From: Variovorax sp. HW608
GTDB taxonomy: Bacteria > Pseudomonadota > Gammaproteobacteria > Burkholderiales > Burkholderiaceae_C
Assembly: GCF_900090195.1 (NCBI RefSeq)
Contig: NZ_LT607803.1
Location: 1,736,001 to 1,800,000 of the forward strand
Direction of reading: 5' to 3'
Length of the DNA stretch: 64,000 bases
Below the pieces are notes generated by a model. That model was not told where the DNA came from. It was given only the letters and a program-made list of their open reading frames with translations, and made no database searches. This document shows positions 25,431-32,458 of the stretch, one piece after another. The position numbers were made by a program, and so were the translations under genes. Each line of letters opens with the position of its first letter. Position 1 is the first letter of the stretch.

Positions 25431-25523
25431 GCTGTCATCGCGCTGCCTTCACGCGGGCGTCATCGCGCCCGGCGACCATCGGCGTCCATGGATCAAGACA
25501 TGGCGCCCTGCCGCACCCGCTGA

Positions 25524-26795
25524 ATGCCGCGGGGCTTCTACTTGCTGATCGCGGGGCAGGCGATCTCCGCGCTGGCGGACAACGCACTGCTGATCGTCGC
25601 CATCGCGCTGCTGCAGGAGCGCGGCTCGCCCGTCTGGTGGGCGCCGCTGCTCAAGTTCGCCTTCACGCTGTCCTACGTGCTGCTCGCGCCCGTGATCGGG
25701 CCGCTGGCCGACGCCATGCCCAAGGCCCGGCTGATGACCGCGATGAACGGGGTCAAGCTGGCCGGCGTCGCCTTGCTCATGGCCGGCGTCAATCCGCTCG
25801 TGGCCTTCGCGGTGGTGGGCTTCGGCGCTGCGGCGTACGCGCCGGCCAAGTACGGGCTGGTCACCGAGATGGTGGGCCCGCGCCGCCTGGTGGCGGCCAA
25901 CGGATGGATCGAGGTCTCGGTGGTCTGCGCGGCGCTGCTGGGCACGGTGCTTGGCGGGCTGCTGGTGGCCGACCTGCTGCGCGGCTCGACGGCCAGCGCG
26001 GCACTGCGTGATTGGCTTGCCGCGTGCGCCGACAGCAGCCTGCAGCTGTCGATGGCGGTGCTGCTGGCCGCATACCTGATCGCGGCGCTGATGAATGCCG
26101 GCGTGCCCGACAGCGGTGCGCGCTATGCGCCGCCGACGCAGCTGCACCTGATGGCGCTGGTGCGCGAATTCCGCGGCGCGAACCGCACGCTGTGGAGCGA
26201 TCGCGACGGCGGTCTTTCGCTCGCGGTCACCAGCATCTTCTGGGGCGTGGGCGCGACCCTGCAGTTCGCGGTCCTCAAATGGGCGACCGAGCTCTTGGGC
26301 CTCACGCTGGAGCGCGCGGCCTACCTGCAGGTGGCGGTGGCGGCCGGCGTGATCGCCGGCGCCGGGATCGCGGGGCGCCACGTGGCGCTGGGCCGCGCCA
26401 AGCGGGTGCTGCCGGCCGGCGTGCTGCTGGGGCTGTGCATGCCCTTGGTGGCTTCCACCGATTCGCTGTGGCTGGCGGTGCCGCTGCTGATGTTCGTCGG
26501 CGCGGTGGGCGGCATCCTGGTGGTGCCGCTCAACGCCTTGCTGCAGCACCGCGGCTACAACCTGCTCAGCGCGGGCCGTTCGATCGCGGTGCAGGGCTTC
26601 AACGAGAACTTCAACGTCCTGATGATGCTGGCCGGCTATGCGGCGCTGATCGCGATGGACGTGCCGATCGTGCCGCTGATGTGGCTCCTGGGGCTGCTGG
26701 TGGCCTCGGCGATCGCGCTCCTGATCTGGCGCGAGCAGGGCATGGAACGCCGGCTCGGCCCGAGCGCGGACAGCCAGTTCACGACCTTGCGCTGA
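25524..26795 (+). CDS. lplT: lysophospholipid transporter LplT
   Basis: 423-residue major facilitator protein with about twelve membrane helices. The N-terminal FYLLIAGQAISALADNALLI and the segment LLAPVIGPLADAMPKARLM, with its GxxxD motif between helices 2 and 3, and AAYAPAKYGLVTE match LplT. LplT flips lysophospholipids across the inner membrane for re-acylation. There is no Aas acyltransferase next to it here, unlike E. coli. It opens a group of genes with membrane-lipid roles extending to psd. The only MFS-type alternative, a drug exporter, is less likely given these motifs. Confidence 0.88.
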   Translation: MPRGFYLLIAGQAISALADNALLIVAIALLQERGSPVWWAPLLKFAFTLSYVLLAPVIGPLADAMPKARLMTAMNGVKLAGVALLMAGVNPLVAFAVVGFGAAAYAPAKYGLVTEMVGPRRLVAANGWIEVSVVCAALLGTVLGGLLVADLLRGSTASAALRDWLAACADSSLQLSMAVLLAAYLIAALMNAGVPDSGARYAPPTQLHLMALVREFRGANRTLWSDRDGGLSLAVTSIFWGVGATLQFAVLKWATELLGLTLERAAYLQVAVAAGVIAGAGIAGRHVALGRAKRVLPAGVLLGLCMPLVASTDSLWLAVPLLMFVGAVGGILVVPLNALLQHRGYNLLSAGRSIAVQGFNENFNVLMMLAGYAALIAMDVPIVPLMWLLGLLVASAIALLIWREQGMERRLGPSADSQFTTLR

Positions 26796-26827
26796 CCGCC
26801 TCGCGCGGCCGCTGCTTCACGCGTGCT

Positions 26828-28072
26828 TCAGGCCGCGCCGGCCATGGTGCGCCCGCGCGCATCGGCGACGCGCGGCGTCTCGCCTTCGGCGATGGTGGCG
26901 TACAGCACTTCCTCCACCTGCGCGACGATGCGGTCCCAGCCGGCCTCGCCGGCGCTCTGGCGGGCGCGCTGGCCCATCCGCTGCGCGGCCTCGCGCCCGC
27001 CGGCGACGAGCTCGCGCGCCATGCGCACGAAGGCCTGCTCGTCGCCCAATGGCGCGAGCATGCCGTTGCTGCCGCTGTGGATCATCTGGCCGGCGCTCGC
27101 GTGGTCGTAGGCCAGCACCGCGAGGCCGCTGGCCATGGCCTCGAGCGTGACGTTGCCGAAGGTCTCGGTCATGCTCGGGAAGACGAACAGGTCGCTGGAG
27201 GCGTAGTGCGCGCCGAGGTCCTCGCCGCGTCGCGTGCCGGCGAAGATCGCGTCCGGCACCGCGGCGGCGAGCTGCTGCGCGGCAGGGCCTTCGCCCACCA
27301 CCACCAGCCGCGTGGCCGCGTTCTGGGCCTGCATGGCGCGGAAGGCGTTGGCCAGCGCGTCGAGGTTCTTCTCGGTGGCCAGCCGCCCCACGTACAGCGC
27401 CACCGGCGTGTCGGGCGTGACGCCCCATTGCGCGCGCAGCGCCTCGCTGCGCCGCGCCGGGCTGAACTGGCCGGTGTCGACGCCGCGCGTGACCAGCACC
27501 AGCCGTTCGAAGCCGTGTCCGCGCAGCTGCTGGCGCAGGCTCTCGCTGGGCACCATGGTGAAGGCGGTGCGGTTATGGAACTTGCGCAGGTAGCTCATGA
27601 TCGGCCGGTACAGCCAGCCGATGCCGTAGTGCCGGCTGTAGACGTGGAAGTTGGTGCGGAAGTCCGAGCACACCGGCAGCCGGAGCTTGCGCGCGACCTG
27701 CAGCGCCGACCAGCCCAGCGGCCCTTCGGTGGCGATGTAGACCAGGTCCGGCCGCTGGCGGCTCCAGAGCTGCACCAGCGCCTTGTTGGCGGGCATGCCC
27801 ATCTTCATCTCGGGATAGCGCGGGATCGGCACGCCGCGCACCAGCACCTCGTCGAGCCGGTCCAGGCGTCGGGCGAGGTCGCCGTCCGTCTGGCGCGGCC
27901 GCACGAGCTGGATGTCGTGCTGCAGCGCGCGCAGTCCCTCCACCACGCGTTGCAGGGTGAGGGCCACGCCATTGACTTCGGGCGGGTAGGTCTCGGTGAC
28001 CACCGCGATGCGCATCGAGCGCCGGGCGGGCGGCATGTGCTCGACGACGATCGGACCAAGCGATGAGCTCAT
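26828..28072 (-). CDS. GT4 family glycosyltransferase
   Basis: About 414 residues from ATG 28072; a more conservative start at 28015 begins with MRIAVVTETYPPEVNGVA, the usual N-terminus of this group. It has two Rossmann lobes. DFRTNFHVYSRHYGIGWLY lies in the N-lobe, and VALYVGRLATEKNLDAL with FPSMTETFGNVTLEAMASG, the EX7E motif that binds the nucleotide sugar, is in the C-lobe. Relatives include lipid alpha-glycosyl and mannosyl transferases of the SqdX/MgtA type. Divergence from a membrane protein gene over a region with Pho-box-like repeats suggests that it makes a glycolipid during phosphate limitation; that is an inference. Confidence 0.88.
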   Translation of the reverse strand: MSSSLGPIVVEHMPPARRSMRIAVVTETYPPEVNGVALTLQRVVEGLRALQHDIQLVRPRQTDGDLARRLDRLDEVLVRGVPIPRYPEMKMGMPANKALVQLWSRQRPDLVYIATEGPLGWSALQVARKLRLPVCSDFRTNFHVYSRHYGIGWLYRPIMSYLRKFHNRTAFTMVPSESLRQQLRGHGFERLVLVTRGVDTGQFSPARRSEALRAQWGVTPDTPVALYVGRLATEKNLDALANAFRAMQAQNAATRLVVVGEGPAAQQLAAAVPDAIFAGTRRGEDLGAHYASSDLFVFPSMTETFGNVTLEAMASGLAVLAYDHASAGQMIHSGSNGMLAPLGDEQAFVRMARELVAGGREAAQRMGQRARQSAGEAGWDRIVAQVEEVLYATIAEGETPRVADARGRTMAGAA

Positions 28073-28122
28073 GTCGCGCATGCTGGCGGCTGTTGGCGAC
28101 AAAGCGATGACGGTCCGCACAC

Positions 28123-28164
28123 CGTCACCAAGAATTCACGCACGAGCGTCACGATGCCGTCACG
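28123..28164. promoter_or_regulatory. 11-bp-spaced direct repeats resembling tandem Pho boxes
   Basis: CGTCACG occurs at 28147-28153 and again at 28158-28164, exactly 11 bp apart. A weaker pair, CGTCACC at 28123-28129 and ATTCACG at 28134-28140, has the same 11-bp step. PhoB boxes are pairs of 7-bp repeats with a GTCA core at 11-bp intervals. The sites lie between the divergent glycosyltransferase (28072) and membrane protein (28214) genes. The match is by eye and the flanking T before GTCA of the consensus is replaced by C. Confidence 0.45.
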
Positions 28165-28213
28165 CGCCGCGCCGTTGCGGCGCCGTCCACCCCCCAGACC
28201 ACCAGGAGAGCCC

Positions 28214-28825
28214 GTGAACGACTTCTTGCGCAACCTTCAGATCCAGCGCTGGGACGATCATCGCTATTACCACCACAGCCGCATCAACCAGTCGCTGCAC
28301 CTCGTGAGCGCGATCAGCTTCGTGATCGCCTACGTGCTGCTGTTCATCGACCCGGTGATCGCCGCGCTGCTCGGCTGGGGCGTGTCGATGACCAGCCGCC
28401 AGGCGGGCCACTTCTTCTTCGAGCCCAGGGGCTACGACGAGGTGAACCACGCCACGCACGAATACAAGGAAGAAATCAAGGTCGGCTACAACCTGCGGCG
28501 CAAGGTGGTGCTGATGGCGCTGTGGGTCGCGGTGCCGGTCGTGCTGTGGTGGGACCGCACGCTGTTCGGCCTCATGGACCCGAGCACCGGCATCGCAGGC
28601 TACGTGCGACAGGTCGGTCTCGCCTGGCTGGTGCTGGGCGCGGGCGGCCTCTTGTTCCGCACCTTCCATCTCTTCCTGCTGAAGGACGTGAAGACCGGGC
28701 TGGTGTGGATGACGAAGATCCTCACCGACCCGTTCCACGACATCAAGCTGTATCACCGTGCACCCCTGCACCTGCTGCGCGGCGAGCTGATCGATCCCGC
28801 GCACGGGACCGGGCACCGCGCCTGA
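28214..28825 (+). CDS. histidine-rich integral membrane protein, possibly Mpo1-like
   Basis: 203-residue membrane protein from GTG 28214, which has an AGGAGAG site 6 bases upstream. RWDDHRYYHHSRINQSLHL begins the protein and is followed by hydrophobic helices near residues 35-60, 98-112 and 132-155. RQAGHFFFEPRGYDEVNHATHE lies between helices 2 and 3. The clusters of His close to membrane edges recall Mpo1/DUF962 and other metal-dependent membrane hydroxylases or dioxygenases of lipid metabolism, but the identity is not certain. Its lipid-gene neighbours, LplT, a glycosyltransferase and Psd, support a role in membrane lipid chemistry. Confidence 0.75.
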   Translation: MNDFLRNLQIQRWDDHRYYHHSRINQSLHLVSAISFVIAYVLLFIDPVIAALLGWGVSMTSRQAGHFFFEPRGYDEVNHATHEYKEEIKVGYNLRRKVVLMALWVAVPVVLWWDRTLFGLMDPSTGIAGYVRQVGLAWLVLGAGGLLFRTFHLFLLKDVKTGLVWMTKILTDPFHDIKLYHRAPLHLLRGELIDPAHGTGHRA

Positions 28826-28831
28826 GTGCGC

Positions 28832-30487
28832 TCAGAAGCCGAATCGCTGCGCGAGCATCTCGCGCAGGATGCCGCGCTTGATCGCCTTGTTGGTCAGCGC
28901 GGCATCGTGCCACCACCAGCCGTCCTGCTGCATGGCCCGGGCGGCGGCCACGAAGCGCCCGGCCACCTGCTCGAAATCGGCATCGGTGTAGTTGAGGCTG
29001 AAGATCAGCCGGCCGCTGCCGACCCAGCTCAGCGCCAGTCCCTGGGCGCGCAGGTAGTACTGCAGCAGCCAGTTGTAGCGGCCCGGCGCGGTGTACAGCA
29101 CGGTCCAGATCGACGACAGGTTGGCCACCCGCACCGGCAGATCGGCCCGTGCGAGGCGGTCGTTGAGATCGCGTGCGCGGCCGTTCCAGCGCTCGTCGAG
29201 ATCGTCGTAGAGCGCACGCACCTCCGGCGTCTCGATGCGCCGCAGGAAGGCGTTCATCGCGCCCATCACGTAGGGGTGCGCATTGAAGGTGCCGCGCGCG
29301 AAGCAGATGTCGGCCGGCCGCTCCTCGCGGTAGCGCTTCATCAGGTCGGCGCGGCCGCACACCACGCCGATCGGCAGGCCGCCGCCCAGCGTCTTGCCGT
29401 AGGTCACCATGTCGGCCTTCACCCCGAAATACTCCTGCGCGCCGCCGGGCGCGAGCCGGAAGCCGACGAAGATCTCGTCGAGGATCAGCACGATGCCGCG
29501 CTCGGTGCAGACCTTGCGCAGCTTGTGCAGCCACTCGGTGTACGCGACGCGGTCGAAGTCCGCGCGTCGGCTGCTGTCCACCAGCGAGGAATCGCCCGGG
29601 GCGCCGAGGTTGGGATGCAGCGCCTGCAGCGGATTGACCAGCACGCAGGCGATGTCGCGGCGCTTGCGCAGCACCTGCAGCGACCGCTCGTCCATCTCGC
29701 GCAAGGTGTAGGTCTCATGCGGCTGCAGCGGGTTGCCGACCCCGGGCTGCACGTCCTCCCACCAGCCGTGGTAGGCGCCGCAGAAGCGCACCAGATGCGT
29801 GCGCCGCGTGTGGTAGCGCGCGAGGCGCACCGCCTGCATCACGGCCTCTGTGCCGGACATGTGGAACGAGATCTCATCGAGCCCGGAGATCTCGCGCAGC
29901 CGGTGCACGTTCTCCAGCACAGAGGGGTGGTAGGACCCGAGCACCGGCCCCAGCGGCTCGGCGATCCGGCTGCCCTCGGCGATGCACGCCTTGTAGAAAT
30001 CCACGCCCAGCAGGTTGACGCCGTACGAGCCGGTGAGGTCGTAGAACTCCTGGCCGTCCAGGTCCTGCAGCGTGACGCCGCTCGCGGCCTGCATGAAGGC
30101 GCCCACCGGCAGGTGCTCGCGCACATGGGGGCTGTACTGGAAGGGCACGCGGTAGCTGCTGGTGAACTGCAGGTCCGACACCGAAGGGCGTGCGGCGCGC
30201 GTGGCTGCGATCGACTGCGCATGGCGCGTCTTCAGGAGCCGCGACAGCGCCTCGAAGCCGGCCCGGCGCCGTGCCACCACGTCGGCAGGGGCGCCATCGG
30301 AATCGTAGAAGCGCTGGTCGTCGTAGGCGTAGCCCGGAAGCTGCGCCGCGACCCGCTTGGCCATGCGCGAATGGCCGGTCAGCGAAGGATGCTTGGCGCG
30401 CGAAAGCTCCAGGCGGCGCCAGGCCGGAACCGCCGAAGCGGCGAGCGCCGCGAGGGCGACGGAAGACAGGAGAAATGTCTGGCTCAT
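28832..30487 (-). CDS. membrane-anchored class III aminotransferase (glutamate-1-semialdehyde aminomutase-like)
   Basis: 551-residue protein. An N-terminal hydrophobic segment (about residues 4-22) is probably a membrane anchor, followed by ~110 residues of extra N-terminal sequence. The rest is a fold-type I PLP enzyme: SFHMSGTEAVMQAVRLAR, FCGAYHGWW, LILDEIFVGFRL with the PLP-binding Asp, and YGKTLGGGLPIGVV with the PLP lysine. ARGTFNAHPYVMGAMNAF is typical of glutamate-1-semialdehyde aminomutase relatives. The anchor and length (normal HemL is ~430 residues) mark it as a specialised member. It is convergent with the membrane protein gene, 6 bp apart, and divergent from psd. A role in amino-lipid chemistry is possible but unproven. 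Confidence 0.83.
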   Translation of the reverse strand: MSQTFLLSSVALAALAASAVPAWRRLELSRAKHPSLTGHSRMAKRVAAQLPGYAYDDQRFYDSDGAPADVVARRRAGFEALSRLLKTRHAQSIAATRAARPSVSDLQFTSSYRVPFQYSPHVREHLPVGAFMQAASGVTLQDLDGQEFYDLTGSYGVNLLGVDFYKACIAEGSRIAEPLGPVLGSYHPSVLENVHRLREISGLDEISFHMSGTEAVMQAVRLARYHTRRTHLVRFCGAYHGWWEDVQPGVGNPLQPHETYTLREMDERSLQVLRKRRDIACVLVNPLQALHPNLGAPGDSSLVDSSRRADFDRVAYTEWLHKLRKVCTERGIVLILDEIFVGFRLAPGGAQEYFGVKADMVTYGKTLGGGLPIGVVCGRADLMKRYREERPADICFARGTFNAHPYVMGAMNAFLRRIETPEVRALYDDLDERWNGRARDLNDRLARADLPVRVANLSSIWTVLYTAPGRYNWLLQYYLRAQGLALSWVGSGRLIFSLNYTDADFEQVAGRFVAAARAMQQDGWWWHDAALTNKAIKRGILREMLAQRFGF

Positions 30488-30548
30488 GAACTCTTTATTG
30501 CAATGAATGGCGAACACCCACGGTCTATCCCAGCTTCTTGACGCCCTC

Positions 30549-31478
30549 ATGAAAACACTTCGACAAACACGTGATGCCCTGTTGCAGCAGGAAGACATCA
30601 ACTTCCTGCTCACCAACCGGGTGCCCCGCATCGCGCTGACGCGCTTCATGGGCTGGTTCAGCAAGATCCGCAACCCGCTGGTGCGCGATCTCTCGATCGG
30701 CGTCTGGCGGCTGTTCACCGAGCTCGACCTCGGCGAGGCGAAGAAATCGCGCTTCGACAGCATGCACGACTGCTTCACGCGTGAGCTGAAGGAGGGCGCG
30801 CGCGTCGTCGATGCGCGCGAAGACGTGCTTTCGAGCCCGTGCGACGCCATCGTCGGCGCCTGCGGTCCGGTGAACGGCATGGAGGTCTTCCAGGCCAAGG
30901 GCTTTCCATATTCGATGGCCGAGCTGTTCGGCGATGCGCGGGCCGCGGAGCCTTTTCGCGACGGCAGCTTCGTCACGCTGCGCCTGACGTCGAGCATGTA
31001 CCACCGCTTCCACGCGCCGCACGACTGCACGGTGGAGCGGGTGAACTACATGTCGGGCGACACCTGGAACGTGAACCCGATCGCGCTCAAGCGCGTGGAG
31101 CGCCTGTTCTGCCGCAACGTGCGCGCGGCGGTTCACACGCGCCTGCGTGCGGGCGGGCACCGCATCGCGCTGGTGCCGGTGGCGGCGATCCTGGTCGCGA
31201 GCCTGCGGCTGCATTGCCTCGATGCGCTGCTGAACCTCGGCTGGCGCGGCCCGGCGCGCATGGACTGCGACGCGAGCTACCGCAAGGGCCAGGAGATGGG
31301 CTGGTTCGAGCACGGCTCGACCATCATCGTCTTCGCGCCTCGAGGCTTTGCGCTGGCCGAGGGGATCGAGTCCGGCACGCGCATCCGCATGGGGCAGGCG
31401 CTGATGCGGCTGCCGGGCGTCGCGCAGCCGCTCAGTCCAGCGTCGCGCCCGACTGCTTCACCAGCTTCTGGTGCTTGA
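30549..31478 (+). CDS. psd: phosphatidylserine decarboxylase
   Basis: 309-residue proenzyme from ATG 30549. RFMGWFSKIRNPLVRDLSI and CFTRELKEGARVVD are typical of the bacterial enzyme. SSPCDAIVGACGPV is the usual beta-strand region, and SMYHRFHAPHDCTVERVNYM holds the conserved YHRxHxP site. Near the C-terminus HGSTIIVF supplies the GST cleavage site where Ser becomes the pyruvoyl group. The product, phosphatidylethanolamine, is the main zwitterionic lipid of these bacteria. Its last 47 bases overlap the 3' end of the convergent Bug gene, so the Pro/Ser/Ala-rich C-terminal tail may be a late extension. Confidence 0.9.
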   Translation: MKTLRQTRDALLQQEDINFLLTNRVPRIALTRFMGWFSKIRNPLVRDLSIGVWRLFTELDLGEAKKSRFDSMHDCFTRELKEGARVVDAREDVLSSPCDAIVGACGPVNGMEVFQAKGFPYSMAELFGDARAAEPFRDGSFVTLRLTSSMYHRFHAPHDCTVERVNYMSGDTWNVNPIALKRVERLFCRNVRAAVHTRLRAGGHRIALVPVAAILVASLRLHCLDALLNLGWRGPARMDCDASYRKGQEMGWFEHGSTIIVFAPRGFALAEGIESGTRIRMGQALMRLPGVAQPLSPASRPTASPASGA

Positions 31479-32421
31479 CCAATTCCGTCTGGAAGAAGGC
31501 CGGCGCCGCATCCGGCCCCACGTTGAGTACCGCGAGTCCCTGTCCGGCGATCGCGGTCCGGGCCTCCGGCGAGGCCATCGCCTGCCGGACCGCATCGGCG
31601 TAGCCGTCCACCAGCGGCTTCGGCAGGCCCGCCGGGCCCACCAGCGCGATCCAGGCGTCGAAGCTGTACCGGGGCACGCCCGATTCCGCGAGCGTCGGCA
31701 CCTCGGGCAGGGCATCCGAGCGCTTCTGCGTGCTCACCGCGAGCGCACGCAGGCTGCCGGCCTTCACCTGCTGGGCGACCTGCGAGATCGACACGAAGCC
31801 GAGCTGCACCTGCCCGCCGATCAGGTCGGTGATCAGCGGCCCGGTGCCGCGATAGGGCACGTGCTTCATGTCGATGCCGGTCTCGCTCACCAGCAGTTCG
31901 CCGGCCAGATGCAGGGTGCTGCCGTTGCCCGCGGAGCCGTAGTTCAGCGTGCCGGGCCTGGCCTTCGCGTAGGCGAGCAGCTCCGCCACGTTCTTCACCG
32001 GCAGCGCAGGGTTCACCACCAGCACCAGCGGCACCGTCGCCAGCACCGCAATGGGCGTGACGTCCTTGAGGCTGTCGTACGGAACGGACTTGTAGATGCC
32101 CGGATTGATCACGTGATTCGACGAGATCATGCCGAGCACGGAGCCGTCCTTCGGCGCCTTGACGACCTGCGAGGTGCCGGGGATGCCGCCGGCCCCGACC
32201 ACGTTCTCCACGACGATCGGGTGCCCCGTGGTGTGGCCGAAGGCGGGCGCGATCGCCCGGGCGACCGCGTCGACCGTCGATCCCGCCGCAAGTGGCACGA
32301 TCATGCGGATCGGCTTGTCCGGCGGCACGGCCGCCTGCGCGAACGCGGCCAGCGGCGCTGCCAGCAAAGCCGCGCCGGTGAGGCGCACGAGCGCTCTGCG
32401 CCCTGCGAATATCGTCTTCAT
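31432..32421 (-). CDS. Bug/TctC family substrate-binding protein
   Basis: 329-residue Bug receptor. The signal peptide ends near AAFAQAAVPPDKP, and PPDKPIRMIVPLAAGSTVD is the family motif with a slightly unusual start. HVPYRGTGPLITDLIGGQ lies near residue 195, and the DAWIALVGPAGLPKP segment near 265. ATG 32421 has GGAGACA 8 bases upstream. It lies 37 bp after the aconitase-like gene on the same strand, so it is probably the receptor for a tricarboxylate or related acid used by that enzyme. The 3' end overlaps psd by 47 bases. Confidence 0.9.
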   Translation of the reverse strand: MKTIFAGRRALVRLTGAALLAAPLAAFAQAAVPPDKPIRMIVPLAAGSTVDAVARAIAPAFGHTTGHPIVVENVVGAGGIPGTSQVVKAPKDGSVLGMISSNHVINPGIYKSVPYDSLKDVTPIAVLATVPLVLVVNPALPVKNVAELLAYAKARPGTLNYGSAGNGSTLHLAGELLVSETGIDMKHVPYRGTGPLITDLIGGQVQLGFVSISQVAQQVKAGSLRALAVSTQKRSDALPEVPTLAESGVPRYSFDAWIALVGPAGLPKPLVDGYADAVRQAMASPEARTAIAGQGLAVLNVGPDAAPAFFQTELVKHQKLVKQSGATLD

Positions 32422-32458
32422 CGTGTTGTCTCCTGCTGTCCGTTCGTGAAAGGGGTCG

